Below, piece after piece: positions 16,920 through 26,485 of a stretch of 64,000 nt of DNA. The stretch comes from Natrinema gelatinilyticum. GTDB lineage: Archaea > Halobacteriota > Halobacteria > Halobacteriales > Natrialbaceae. The translations under genes and the position numbers were made by a program. Within the stretch, counting starts at the first letter, position 1. Each line of letters begins with the position of its first letter. The notes beneath the pieces are model-generated. The model was given only the letters and a program-made list of their open reading frames with translations, was not told where the DNA came from and did not search any database. The stretch spans positions 248,001 to 312,000 of the forward strand of contig NZ_CP100757.1 of NCBI RefSeq assembly GCF_024266705.1. The letters run 5' to 3'.

Positions 16920-17045
16920 ACCCCTCAGGGTTGAGTAGTTCGAAGCCCTTCGCGTTTCGTCATCAAGCGAAACCGAAGGTTCAATCATTCGTGCGGTGAT
17001 TCACGCCCGGCCTGAAGACCGGGATTCTCTCGCTTAAAGAAGAGA
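16920..17045. repeat. Orphan IS200/IS605-type palindromic end (LE-like)
   Basis: The stretch GATTCACGCCCGGCCTG (16998) begins a hairpin (CCCGG...CCGGG) and is followed by GATTCTCTCGCTTAAAG. The same pattern occurs at 45.26-45.36 kb and at the right edge of the MITE-like elements (33.7 and 55.9 kb). No transposase gene adjoins it, so it is a solo end or relic. Confidence 0.5.
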
Positions 17046-17060
17046 GAGCGCCGAGATCGC

Positions 17061-18389
17061 CTACGACGTATCGTACTCAAGAAACCGAACGTCGACCCTC
17101 ACGTCGTCTCCCGTTACGTCGGTGATTCGTTCGTCCAGTTCCGAGATAAGTTCCGAATACTCGTCATCAACTGGCTTCTCGACCGTGATTACGATACGTC
17201 TGGGTTCCCCGAGTAGGGACCCTTCTTCGATTCGTATTGCGGGCTCAAACGGGGTTCCTTCCTCGAGAAACAGTTCGACTTCGGCGAGGAAGACGTCCTG
17301 ATACGCCGGCGAGTCAAGGACGGCCTCCGCTTCCGTCGTGACGTCGTTCTCAAGCGATGCGTGTTCATACGTCGCCCATGTGACGCCGATCAGGAATGTC
17401 GACAGTACTAGGATGACAAGCGTCAACCCGACCACACGACGACGGACTAACTGACGTGCGATCCCTGTCTCACTCCGGGTTTGGGGACGGTACCCCATCG
17501 CCCAGAGGGTGAGGAGGCCCATGATATTGACGCCCAGCAGGTTGACGAAGACGAGGATGAGCGAGCCGACTGCGGCGTTTGGTATCCACCACGCGATAGC
17601 GATACCGGCGGCTGCGGCGGGCGGGATCAGTGCAGCGGTGATCATCACGCCAACCAGTGCGACGGAGGTTCCCGTCGAGAGACTCAATACGCCGGCAATT
17701 CCTGCGCCGAAGGCGACGACCAGCGAGAGGAGATTAGGAAGGACCCGTTCGCTGACTTCGTCGATTTCGAGGACCTCGATCCCGGGCGGTACAAAAAACA
17801 ACGACTTCGAGAGCCACGCGAACGCCGCGGAACCGCCGATCGCTACACCGACGCCGAGCACTTGATACACAATCCCGGTCCAGAGCAGGTCGCGTTCATT
17901 GAGAACGGTCCCGACGCTGGCTGCGAGCGTCGGTCCAATTAAGGGCGCGATCACCATCGAACCGACTACGACGGCGGCCGAATCGAGTAACAGCCCGGCC
18001 GTCGCGACGATTGCACTCACCAGCGTCAGCGTCACGTATATCGGAATCGTCAACATGAGCCCTTCCGATTCGGCGTATAGTTCGTTGCGAGCGAGGCGCT
18101 GATCGTCCAGTACCTCTCCTGTGTACCGATCTTTGAGAGCTCCGAACTTTCGGGAGATGACCATGTCTGCCGTAACGATCACCGTATGATCGTCCTCGCC
18201 GAGTCCGGCTCTCTCTAACTCATCCAGGACGACTTCGACGGCGCTTTTCGGGAGGGTGAACGAAACGAGGGATTCGTACTCGCTGCTGTCGTTGGTCGGA
18301 ACGACTGTGTAGTCAATTTGTTCCGAGTCAAGTACCTCCAGGACAGGGTCGCGCGTCTCCGGTCGAACCGAAATCTCGACGTGGCGCAT
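17061..18389 (-). CDS. TIGR00341/DUF389 family multispanning membrane protein
   Basis: 442 residues from ATG 18389 ('MRHVEISVRPETRD'). A start at 18515 would add residues unlike the family. The N-terminal soluble domain (1-110) is followed by a core with about six membrane segments, including 'AESEGLMLTIPIYVTLTLVSAIVATAGLLLDSAAVVVGSMVIAPLIGP' and 'LSTGTSVALVGVMITAALIPPAAAAGIA', signatures of DUF389. A soluble C-terminal tail has 'RIVITVEKPVDDEYSELISELDERI'. The function of the family is unclear; some members have been tied to stress or transport. It is flanked on both sides by orphan IS200/IS605-type ends (16.92-17.05 and 18.50-18.57 kb), suggesting transfer with mobile DNA. Confidence 0.85.
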   Translation of the reverse strand: MRHVEISVRPETRDPVLEVLDSEQIDYTVVPTNDSSEYESLVSFTLPKSAVEVVLDELERAGLGEDDHTVIVTADMVISRKFGALKDRYTGEVLDDQRLARNELYAESEGLMLTIPIYVTLTLVSAIVATAGLLLDSAAVVVGSMVIAPLIGPTLAASVGTVLNERDLLWTGIVYQVLGVGVAIGGSAAFAWLSKSLFFVPPGIEVLEIDEVSERVLPNLLSLVVAFGAGIAGVLSLSTGTSVALVGVMITAALIPPAAAAGIAIAWWIPNAAVGSLILVFVNLLGVNIMGLLTLWAMGYRPQTRSETGIARQLVRRRVVGLTLVILVLSTFLIGVTWATYEHASLENDVTTEAEAVLDSPAYQDVFLAEVELFLEEGTPFEPAIRIEEGSLLGEPRRIVITVEKPVDDEYSELISELDERITDVTGDDVRVDVRFLEYDTS

Positions 18390-18500
18390 GGAAAACTGGC
18401 CACTGGAGACAGACATCAAACATTGGGCGCGTCTCGGCAACTTGAAACCGAAAACGGTCATAGGCAACCGAGTCTTCCGCTTCAATTCCATCGATTTAGC

Positions 18501-18574
18501 TGTAATTGAGGGCACTAAGCCCCCTTCCTCAAGGAGCGACCGAAGCGAGCGAGTAGGGGGGATACAGCGCCGTC
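18501..18574 (+). repeat. Orphan IS1341-type palindrome (omegaRNA-scaffold-like hairpin)
   Basis: The sequence starts TGTAATTGAGGGCACTAAG and ends GGGGGGATACAGCGCC. GGCACT/AGCGCC and CCCCC/GGGGG can pair around an inner CTCAAGGAG...GCGAGCGAGTAGG part. That inner part closely resembles the 3' end of the intact tnpB gene at 31.95 kb. No tnpB lies next to this copy. Confidence 0.55.
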
Positions 18575-18897
18575 CGACTTATCTCCGCTCGCTACGCGAA
18601 CACGCCGGCTATAGGAATTAGCAAAACAATCCATAGTATTGCTTCAGTGCTCTTCAGAGACTGACAAATATGCGGTGATGAATACAGGGCGCGAATGCAG
18701 CACGAACTGATCTTTATGATCGCTCACTACAGGTACAGAGAGCTGATCAAGAATTCAGAAATAGTCAGCTATCTATTACGATCATCATGTCATGAAATCC
18801 TTCTCGAGTATCGTCACTGTATTATATGGAATGCTGGAATACGAGCGTGTGAGTCGGTAACAACTGCTGCTGTGGGCCACTCAGAGAGGCATGAGCC
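18575..18897. other. Intergenic region, no gene seen
   Basis: About 320 nt between the orphan palindrome and the DUF1254 gene. One short plus-strand frame (18695-18901) has no protein-like features. Nothing else is recognised. Confidence 0.4.
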
Positions 18898-20028
18898 ATG
18901 AGCAACGAGACAAATCACACGACGCCAGAATCGAGTTCCGAACCGCTGCGGGCAACGCGCCAAAGCGCACTTCGCGGGGCGGGCCTTGCCGGAATGCTCG
19001 CGCTGGGTGGTGGCAGTGCCACTGCCAGCCGAAACCCCTCGCAGGCGAACACCCAGGAGGCTGAAACCGAGACGTCAGCAGCTGACGAGTCAGTTCCGGT
19101 CACGTGGGAAAACTTCCCACGGTCACAGATACATCTCATGATGGAGAACATCGTCAAACAAGGCGGGTTCGGCGAATTTTATCATTTCCCGACGATAGTC
19201 GGCCCTGAGGTGCGGATCGCGGCCTTGCCCAATCGCGACACGATCTATTCGATCGGTGTCTTCGACCTGGCCGAGCCGGTCACCATTACCAAACCAGACA
19301 CCGGTGATCGTCACCAGTCGATGGTCGTCATGGATGAGGACGCGTATGTGAAAGAGGCGTACCAGGATTCCGGCGAGTACACGTTGACCCAGGACGGGGT
19401 CGGGACGCGGTACGTGTGGGTCATCGTCCGCACGTTCGTCGACCCGAACGATCCGGATGACGTAGCAACTGTCCATGAATTACAGGACGAACTCGCAGTG
19501 AGCCAGGACTCAGCCGGCGCGTTCGAGGTTCCCAATTGGGACCGTCAGGCACACCAAGAACTCTTCGACGCGCTCGTCACAGTCATGAAAACGATTGACG
19601 ACTACAGCGGTGCTTATGGCGACGTCGACGAGGTCAACCCTGTGAAGTACTATCTCGCCACTGTGACACCGGGCGGCGTTCCGGAACCAGAAACGATCTA
19701 TCTGCAAAGGGTCCCCGACCAGAACGACGGCGAGACGCCACACACGTTCACCGTCCAGGACGTCCCCGTCGACGGATTCTGGTCGGTCACCGTCTACAAC
19801 AACGACGGGTTTCTCGAGGAGAACGAGTACGACGCGTACTCGTTCAACAACGTGACTGCAGAGCCGAACGATGACGGTAGTGTCACGATCCATTTCGGCG
19901 GTGACCCCGATCAACCGAACTTCCTCTACACGCCAGAGGAGTGGTTCTACGTGGTCCGGCTCTACGGTCCGCGCGAGGAGATTCTCGACGGAAGCTATCA
20001 ATTCCCCGAAGCCGAGCCGATTGAGTGA
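18898..20028 (+). CDS. Exported DUF1254/DUF1214 domain protein
   Basis: 376 residues. An N-terminal region 'RATRQSALRGAGLAGMLALGGGSATA' (about 18-43) resembles a Tat-type or lipoprotein-like signal but has RQ instead of the twin Arg, so export is uncertain. The N-terminal half has the DUF1254 pattern ('FYHFPTIVGPEVRIAALPNRDTIYSIGVFDLAEPVTITKPDTGDRHQSMVVMDED') and the C-terminal half the DUF1214 pattern ('TVQDVPVDGFWSVTVYNNDGFLEENEYDAYSFNN' and 'NFLYTPEEWFYVVRLYGPREEILDGSYQFPE'). Such proteins are common but their biochemical role is unknown. It is one of few plus-strand genes in the element and so appears to be cargo. Confidence 0.85.
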   Translation: MSNETNHTTPESSSEPLRATRQSALRGAGLAGMLALGGGSATASRNPSQANTQEAETETSAADESVPVTWENFPRSQIHLMMENIVKQGGFGEFYHFPTIVGPEVRIAALPNRDTIYSIGVFDLAEPVTITKPDTGDRHQSMVVMDEDAYVKEAYQDSGEYTLTQDGVGTRYVWVIVRTFVDPNDPDDVATVHELQDELAVSQDSAGAFEVPNWDRQAHQELFDALVTVMKTIDDYSGAYGDVDEVNPVKYYLATVTPGGVPEPETIYLQRVPDQNDGETPHTFTVQDVPVDGFWSVTVYNNDGFLEENEYDAYSFNNVTAEPNDDGSVTIHFGGDPDQPNFLYTPEEWFYVVRLYGPREEILDGSYQFPEAEPIE

Positions 20029-20296
20029 CAAGGGCGCGAATATTGATGGTCTGATGACTGGATCGACGTGACTCGACCGTTGCTCGTCTTTCGTTTCGTG
20101 CTGACAGTCGTGCTGAACGTATGCTCTATATCGGTCACTGCGATTTCATTATGTGTGAAATCTGCCACGTTTGAGATTATGAAAACTTACGCTAATCATT
20201 ATAGATAGCGAAGCGTTGCCGCATTGACTGGTTGGCCTCCATCGGCCGTCTCGTCCACGGTCAGGCGGCCTCCGACGGTGATTCCCCTGTTCGCTG

Positions 20297-20794
20297 CTAG
20301 CGACTACTCTCGAGTCGCCGAATTCGACACCGCACCGTTTCCCATTCGCTCAGGTCCATCCAGACATCCTCTGCCTGGTTGTAGTCGGCATGCTCGAGTG
20401 CGTCGACGTCGTCCGGCCGTTCAGCGCTGTATTGCTCGCGGAACTCCTGCTCGTGGGTCGTGAGCTCGGTGAGCCGTTCCTGAAGCTGGCTGGACGAGAG
20501 TTGCTCAAGGCGGCTGCGTTTCCGCCATTCAAAGTATGATTCGTTCCGCCGATACGTTGCTGGGGAGTCACTGATCTGCTCGATGACGCCGATCTCGACG
20601 AGGCAAGTGAGATGCCGCCGGGCAGTATCGGGGACGCAGTCAGCTCGTTTCGCAACATCGGAGACCCGCGTCGGCTCGTAGAGTTGGAGTGCAACCCGGT
20701 AGACGCGCTCGTCGGTCGGAGCTGAGGCCAGGTCGGCCCCGAACTCGGCTGCGAGGTCGAACTCCGCCAGTGGGTCAGTATCCGGACCGGGCAT
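20297..20794 (-). CDS. Winged-helix transcriptional regulator (DUF7342-like)
   Basis: 165 residues from ATG 20794 ('MPGPDTDPLAEFDLAAEFGADL'); ATG 20842 is an alternative. The wHTH is 'DERVYRVALQLYEPTRVSDVAKRADCVPDTARRHLTCLVEIGVIEQ' (about 25-70), followed by 'ATYRRNESYFEWRKRSRLEQLSSSQLQERLTEL' and a helical C-terminus. The same layout is found in the protein at 43.2-43.7 kb ('ADCSPNAAKKHLERLTEMGIV', 'AQYERNDGYLEWQE'). It is the last gene of the T4SS block and may regulate it; it lies 76 nt from the AAA+ gene. Confidence 0.75.
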   Translation of the reverse strand: MPGPDTDPLAEFDLAAEFGADLASAPTDERVYRVALQLYEPTRVSDVAKRADCVPDTARRHLTCLVEIGVIEQISDSPATYRRNESYFEWRKRSRLEQLSSSQLQERLTELTTHEQEFREQYSAERPDDVDALEHADYNQAEDVWMDLSEWETVRCRIRRLESSR

Positions 20795-20870
20795 GAACCA
20801 TGGTACGAGCTTGTGTTTATTATATTGTGTCTCTGGCGACATATTTCGCGAGAGATTGAAAGGCCCTGAG

Positions 20871-22238
20871 TCATTCGGTGGTGGCGTCAGGGAACGAGTT
20901 GTGAAGGTCGGTGAGTGTGATCGCCGACGCGTCGCGTTCCGCTGCCCGCATCGCTGCATCGTCGACAATCCCAATGATATCGGCACTGTTCAGTCCGTCT
21001 GCTTGAGCCGCCGCCTGGCGATAGTCTCCATCATCCAAGCTGGTCGGCCGGTCGCGGAGGTGGACACGGAAGATGGCCTCCCGTGCGTCTTGATCGGGAC
21101 GGTCGATTTTGTATTGCTGATCAAAACGCCCCCGACGAGTCGCAGCTTCATCGAGGAGATCAGCACGGTTCGTCGCTGCAATTACGAGAAAATTCGGATC
21201 CTCCTCATCCAAATGCGCGAGGAATTCGTTGACGACCTGGGCGTGTTCACGGTGGAGGTCTTTTCCGCGCCCGGCGAGCAGCGCGTCGATTTCGTCGATG
21301 AAAATGACGCATCTATCGAACTGTTCGGCCTCGTCGAAGAGCCGGTTGACCTGTTCGGTCGATTCGTTGATCCATCGCGATTTGATATCCCCGGCGGACA
21401 ACTCGAGATACGGGTGACCGAGTTCACCGGCGATTGCTCGAGCGAACAGGGTCTTTCCGGTTCCCGGTGGGCCATAGAGGAGAATTCCGTTTGGTGGTGA
21501 AACGTTGAATCGCTCGTATGCGTCGTCGATTCGAGTCAGGGGTCTCATGATGGAACGCATGATTTCTTTTTTTAGGTCATCTTGGCCACCAACATCACTA
21601 AACTCGACATCTGGTGCAGGTTCCCAACCATACTCGAGAACAGTACGCTGCTTGGGTAAATCATCGCTGTACTGAGGTGCTCTATTCTTAGTTTGGCCTC
21701 CCGTTCCGTAAGTAGACGAACCCGGTCCAGTAGACTGTGTCTGCCCTGATTTCGAGGATTTTTCTTCGATGTTGTCGGTAGCAGTACCGAGACCCGTTGA
21801 TATCATCAATGGGATGCACGCAAGCCAGCTGAGCCCCATAAGCCAATAACTGTCGAACATGGACGCAACTCGAAGTGGTGCGAGGGTATTAGCAAGTGAC
21901 GTCCAGCTGGATTCCCAAATCGGGAGGAACCATACAGCCGTTAATACGGCTGATCCGATAGCAATTCCAAAAATCCAATCAATATCTGCACTTTTTGTAT
22001 TCTCGCCATGCATCGGATAAACTGCTCCAGTCAACAGGGCAGCAGTAAATGAAGGGAACATCCAGATAGCAGGAACACCCAGAAGTGCGGCTAATCCTCT
22101 AACCGAAGAGGGAGTATTAATTACGACCCAGACGATTCCAAGCGGGGCCAGTACATAGTTCGCAGTAAAGAGACTCGTTGAGAGAAGTTCAACGATGATT
22201 CCCCTCAGACCATCTCCAATTGTCCGTGTTTCAGGCAT
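20871..22238 (-). CDS. Membrane-anchored AAA+ ATPase (FtsH/Cdc48-type ATPase domain)
   Basis: About 455 residues from ATG 22238, which lies 1 nt after the stop of the VirB6-like gene; ATG 22271 is possible. The N-terminal 190 residues include about four hydrophobic segments. The AAA+ domain shows 'LLYGPPGTGKTLFARAIAGEL' (Walker A), 'CVIFIDEIDALLAGRG' (Walker B), 'VIAATNRADLLDEAATRRGRFDQQ' (sensor 1 and arginine fingers) and a C-terminal lid ('SADIIGIVDDAAMRAAERDA'). No protease HExxH follows, so it is not FtsH itself. Within a T4SS block it may remodel or extract membrane components. Such AAA genes beside archaeal conjugation genes have no assigned function that I know of. Confidence 0.8.
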   Translation of the reverse strand: MPETRTIGDGLRGIIVELLSTSLFTANYVLAPLGIVWVVINTPSSVRGLAALLGVPAIWMFPSFTAALLTGAVYPMHGENTKSADIDWIFGIAIGSAVLTAVWFLPIWESSWTSLANTLAPLRVASMFDSYWLMGLSWLACIPLMISTGLGTATDNIEEKSSKSGQTQSTGPGSSTYGTGGQTKNRAPQYSDDLPKQRTVLEYGWEPAPDVEFSDVGGQDDLKKEIMRSIMRPLTRIDDAYERFNVSPPNGILLYGPPGTGKTLFARAIAGELGHPYLELSAGDIKSRWINESTEQVNRLFDEAEQFDRCVIFIDEIDALLAGRGKDLHREHAQVVNEFLAHLDEEDPNFLVIAATNRADLLDEAATRRGRFDQQYKIDRPDQDAREAIFRVHLRDRPTSLDDGDYRQAAAQADGLNSADIIGIVDDAAMRAAERDASAITLTDLHNSFPDATTE

Positions 22239-22239
22239 A

Positions 22240-23721
22240 TCATTTGGACTGATTATTGTCGGCGGGTTCACTCGACCAGTCGCTTATCATCTGTTGGTTA
22301 GATCCAGTCTCTGTCGATGTATCGATAGCAGGATTTTCGCGGTATCTCTCAAGGCCAGCTTCCGCCCAGTCAACAGGTGATTGGTGTAGATTTCTAGTCG
22401 CGTAGTCAGCACCGGCTTTAACATCTTGAGCTGCACGCTTTCCGCTCTTTTTCCCTTGAGATCCTACCTTCATGCTCGTGTTGACAGTCTCTTCTGAGAA
22501 GACTGTCGTTGCTGTACTTCCAGCCGCATTCCTTGCACGACCCGCTGTAGATCCGGCTTTTCTGACGGTCCTACTCCCTACTCCGCCGGTTTTCCGATCA
22601 GCATATCCTAACCCCTTCGACGTTCCATACTTTGCCTGCTCGAGCAGGGCAGTACGCGTAGACTTCCCGCTCGAGTGGCTCGTCGAGGAACCCTGCGACT
22701 GCGATTTACTTTTGCCACCTTGCCGACCAGAGATCCGCCGCGGCGACATCCCAGCCATTGCCGCTGATTTGATGCCGACGAATGCAGGTGCGACGAGTCC
22801 AATCAACCAGAATAAGTACGCCTCGAGGACTTCCCCGAACCCAGGATCAGCAGTTTGCTGGGCCTGGGCCGCTGTTGCCCCTTGGCCGGCCAGATCTGCG
22901 TACGCACCAGCTGCTGCAGCACCAGTCTGTAGGAGTCCAGCCATTACGATTCCCGCCAACAACATGTAGGCCGTCGCCCGAAGGGCGGTTTTCGCGATCT
23001 CCGACGTGTAACGGAGCGGACCGAAGTCCAGGAACAACATCGTGCCGAGGACGGGGAGCAGGATGAACGTTGCGTTGAACAAGAACTCCCGTAAGACGAA
23101 GACACCAAGCGCGAGGAGGATGCCTGCCACGGACACCATGCTCAGGATGAGTGCACCGATGATCACGCCTGCCCCAGACGAAGCAGCTCCGTCGAGGCTG
23201 GATTTCAGGACTTCTGGCCCGAATGCGGCGCCGTAGTCGGCCGTGAAGACATGGCGAATGATCGCGTTCGTCAGCAGGAGGCCAAAGTGCATGATCTGAC
23301 GGGCGACAGCAACGAAGATGATCACCTTCAGCGTCTTCCAGACGAGCATGAAGTTCGTCACCTCATGCTGATCTGCAAACGGTTTTGTCGCAATACCCGC
23401 CATGAACATGATGACGAGCAGTTGCGGGAAGATATCCAGATTATGCTGGAATGCCGCCTGCATCGCGGGGTCAGTATAGGGACTATCGAAGATGATGAAC
23501 GTTCGCATTCCGTTGGCGATGAGTTCACCGATAAAACTGAGAACACCGGTCAGAATGTAGGTGAAGAAGTTGGCAATCCAGCCGGTAAAGGCGGCTGCGA
23601 TTAGCATCCTGGTGTCGCCAGTTGACGGGGTTGCGCTACTATGCTGGATCAACGCCGGTGTAACAGGATTGATGCTGTTCTGGACAACGTCGATTGGGGC
23701 GTGGAACAGTAAATCGGTCAT
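22240..23721 (-). CDS. VirB6/TrbL-like polytopic membrane protein of the T4SS
   Basis: 493 residues. At least six hydrophobic segments lie between residues 40 and 320 (for example 'FTGWIANFFTYILTGVLSFIGELIANGM', 'IIGALILSMVSVAGILLALGVFVLREFLFNATFILLPVLGTMLFL', 'ATAYMLLAGIVMAGLLQTG' and 'YLFWLIGLVAPAFVGIKSAAMAGM'). A basic, Ser/Gly-rich tail of about 160 residues follows, a layout typical of VirB6/TrbL-type channel proteins. It lies between the surface protein and the AAA+ ATPase and should form part of the membrane channel. Confidence 0.75.
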   Translation of the reverse strand: MTDLLFHAPIDVVQNSINPVTPALIQHSSATPSTGDTRMLIAAAFTGWIANFFTYILTGVLSFIGELIANGMRTFIIFDSPYTDPAMQAAFQHNLDIFPQLLVIMFMAGIATKPFADQHEVTNFMLVWKTLKVIIFVAVARQIMHFGLLLTNAIIRHVFTADYGAAFGPEVLKSSLDGAASSGAGVIIGALILSMVSVAGILLALGVFVLREFLFNATFILLPVLGTMLFLDFGPLRYTSEIAKTALRATAYMLLAGIVMAGLLQTGAAAAGAYADLAGQGATAAQAQQTADPGFGEVLEAYLFWLIGLVAPAFVGIKSAAMAGMSPRRISGRQGGKSKSQSQGSSTSHSSGKSTRTALLEQAKYGTSKGLGYADRKTGGVGSRTVRKAGSTAGRARNAAGSTATTVFSEETVNTSMKVGSQGKKSGKRAAQDVKAGADYATRNLHQSPVDWAEAGLERYRENPAIDTSTETGSNQQMISDWSSEPADNNQSK

Positions 23722-25073
23722 CGTGTTCTGAGTTCAGTATTGTGCGCGAGTCTGGTGCGTGAGCTTCAGTGCTGAAACCTCTACGAGTGGGGTCTGAGTT
23801 CTATCCTGTACCCCTCCGCATGTACGCGAACGGTACGAAGAAGATGAGAAACGCCGCTACCGAAACCAGCGCGCCTGCGAGGCTCGTCAGTAGCTGGTAG
23901 ATGTCGAATGGATCTGGCTGGAACGCGATCCTCGCCTGCGCTGGACCATAGTAGATGTTCTGGGAAATGTGAGCCGCTCCCGGGAACGAGACTGTGACGT
24001 AGAGATCACGCCGCTCAACAACGACTGTGCCGTCGGCGTTCGTCGTCACTCGTCCTTGTGCGGCTCCTCTCAGCCAGAGTGTTCTATCAGCCAGCGGTTG
24101 GCCGGTGGTGCTATCGGAGAACTGGATTCTGGCGTGGGTTTCGTTAATGGCCCTCACAGAGAGGTTCGAATTCCGCTCCTGAACGGTTTGTGTGGTCAAC
24201 TGAATCGAGTCGTTGTGGACATCGCGAATCTCCGCGATCGGCTGATCAACGTTCGTAATGACGATGGTCGTGTATCCACGAGGCGGTACCGAGGTGAGTT
24301 TCACATGCTGATCGAGTGTGGCCGCCTTGCCAGGCATATCGAAGCCGTTGAGTCTCACAATCTCCGGGGGAGATGTAGCGCTCGTTTGCTGTGTCCATCG
24401 GATCGTGGGCTGACGACTTCGGGCAGTGAGCCGCAGTTCGAGAACGTTCGGGAAGGAAACGGTCCGCTGGTGGCCGTTTGTGACTGTGCGTTTCTGGGGG
24501 ACCGCCTGATTGTTTCCACTCGTACTGTTGGATGACCGCGAGAAGGTGATGTTTGACTCCGTGGGCAGTCGACGACCACGTGTCGCGTTCGTGTACCGGC
24601 GCTGTGAATAGACACCCCAGACGTTCTGGACACGTCCGGCCGAGTCCTCAAGTTGCGCATAGCTCCAGAGTCGCCGGTCAGACAGCGTCTTCGGACCTTC
24701 GAACGAAAGGATAATTCGGTCAATACCCTCCTCGGAGCGGACGATCGATTGCGTGACGCTGAGATCTTGATTGGTGGTGACAACTACACGAGCGCTATCC
24801 TGCACCGTGTGCGAAAGGGTGCGCGTCTTATCGGCAGTCGTATTTGATAGTTGCCAGCCACCACCTACGCGAACGTAGGTTTTCGTCGAGACGGCAACGG
24901 TCGAGTTGATCGTCGCGCGGACCTGCATCGTCGTTGGCTCGGTTGCACTTGCGCCGGCGTACTCCAGTTGACCCGGCGATGAATCGCTACTCCACGTCTG
25001 GTTACCGATTCGAACACTTCGGTCGACCTGTTGATCGAGGAGCGTGTACGAGAGACATGTCTTGGTCTTGTTG

Positions 25074-25083
25074 GTGGTGGTAC
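25074..25083. repeat. 10-bp target site duplication, left copy (GTGGTGGTAC)
   Basis: Direct repeat immediately left of the IS4-type element, identical to the copy at 26476-26485. The perfect match indicates a fairly recent insertion. Confidence 0.85.
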
Positions 25084-26475
25084 CATTGGTGTTCGGTTAA
25101 ACACTGGATCACCTCGTGTAGGCTTCAGCCACTCGTTCACTAAGTAAGAGGCGTGATTTCTCTGGTTGACGAGCGTCACGAAACAGCAACTCCGGCAGGT
25201 TCGGCGGTGGATGCCCGAACGACTGGGCCAACTCTTCGAGGATGAGCTGGGCGAGAGACCTGAAGGTCCTCGCCCAGCGTTCCCGAGGGAACACCGTCTC
25301 AGGAAACAGCTCCTGAAATATACCGAGCAAGGCTCTGCTGACCACGAGCGTCAGCAGAGCCGCCACAACCAGCAGTTCCACGATTGCTGGATCGCTTGTC
25401 TGGAACTTCTCCAGCCCATACAGCGATTTTAACTCCCGGAATAGCAATTCCACTTCCCACCGCAACCCATACAGCGCCGCAACTTGCCTCGGAGTGAACT
25501 CATCGGGCAGGTTCGTAACGTACAGATGGTAGTCGTCGGTGTCCTCGTTGCGGACACCGACGACGCGAAACTCCATCGTGTCGGTTGACTGTTTCCCTGC
25601 GTACGGCCGTCGCTTGAATGTGATCTCCACAGTCACGTCTACGATCTCGCGTGTGAGGTCGCCCAGAACGTCCTGGAGGCGACGGCCTGGCAAGGAAATG
25701 GCGCGCCCGCGCCATTTCCGCCGCTCCCCGACGATCAACGGGTTCGCGTTTGACTTCAGCCGCGTCAAAAAGAACCCGCCATTTTCCTCGATCAACGCGA
25801 ACCGGCGGAAACTGTAGAACCCGAGATCGAACAGTAACAACCGGTCTCGCAGCCAGCTCCCTGTGCGGAGCTGGCTGCTCTCTTGGGTGCGTTCGTCGGT
25901 GAGCTGGAACTGTTCGAGGCTCTGAGTAGTAGCGTTATGGACGAGGTGAAGCTTCGCGCCGGACTGATCCGAGTGAGTCGCTGGAAACTCGCTAAGGAGC
26001 CGATGCAACCGGAAAACGGTTGCATCGGCGATCAGCACATCACGAAATAACTCGAACTGTGGTGCGATCGTGTGGGGAACCGCGACCTCGAGAGCGTGCT
26101 CGAGGAGGTCGCTCAACAGGGCACCAAGTGCTGGTGTGAACCGGTCATAGAAACTGGAGCGAGCAACAGTCTGGTTAGTCGCTGCGGAGTAGGCCCGCTG
26201 AAATCCGGCGATCGTGCGGGCTTCGCCGTCGACGGCGAAGCCCATGATGAGCGTCCAGACGAGCATCGTGATGTCGATTGTCCGGTGGCGTTGGACGACA
26301 TCGCGCTCTCGCGCGATGTCTTCGATACGTTCGGCTGGAAACAGGGAAGTCAGCCGCCGTCGTATGAGGTCCGGGGAGAGCGTATTGAACACATTCTCTC
26401 CCCACGCGGTCTACAACGATAGCTTCGTCAATCGAGCGCAGTCTCTCGGTTTCTTGTCTTAACCGAACACGGATG
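25084..26475. mobile_element. IS4-family element, ISH8-like, intact
   Basis: 1392 bp. The ends are CATTGGTGTTCGGTTAA (left) and, on the complement, CATCCGTGTTCGGTTAA (right): 17-bp terminal inverted repeats with two mismatches. Perfect 10-bp duplications of GTGGTGGTAC flank the element. It contains one full-length transposase gene. Size, ends and duplication length fit the ISH8 group of IS4. Confidence 0.85.
25109..26392 (-). CDS. IS4-family (ISH8-like) transposase
   Basis: 427 residues, intact. Catalytic features of the DDE domain are visible: 'VLIADATVFRLH' (first Asp), 'RLLLFDLGFYSF' (second Asp) and 'YGLRWEVELLFRELKSLYGLE' (the Y-(2)-R-(3)-E-(6)-K signature with the catalytic Glu). The gene fills the element between its inverted repeats, and no frameshift is seen, so this copy should be able to transpose. 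Confidence 0.9.
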   Translation of the reverse strand: MFNTLSPDLIRRRLTSLFPAERIEDIARERDVVQRHRTIDITMLVWTLIMGFAVDGEARTIAGFQRAYSAATNQTVARSSFYDRFTPALGALLSDLLEHALEVAVPHTIAPQFELFRDVLIADATVFRLHRLLSEFPATHSDQSGAKLHLVHNATTQSLEQFQLTDERTQESSQLRTGSWLRDRLLLFDLGFYSFRRFALIEENGGFFLTRLKSNANPLIVGERRKWRGRAISLPGRRLQDVLGDLTREIVDVTVEITFKRRPYAGKQSTDTMEFRVVGVRNEDTDDYHLYVTNLPDEFTPRQVAALYGLRWEVELLFRELKSLYGLEKFQTSDPAIVELLVVAALLTLVVSRALLGIFQELFPETVFPRERWARTFRSLAQLILEELAQSFGHPPPNLPELLFRDARQPEKSRLLLSERVAEAYTR

Positions 26476-26485
26476 GTGGTGGTAC
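26476..26485. repeat. 10-bp target site duplication, right copy (GTGGTGGTAC)
   Basis: Right-hand copy of the duplication made by the IS4-type insertion, identical to 25074-25083. Confidence 0.85.

Noticed and set aside
18695-18901. 68-codon plus-strand frame
   Set aside because: Composition unlike haloarchaeal proteins and no recognisable domain.
25084-26475. The surface-protein pieces as two independent genes
   Set aside because: Removing the IS and one target copy joins them in a single frame, so they are parts of one gene.
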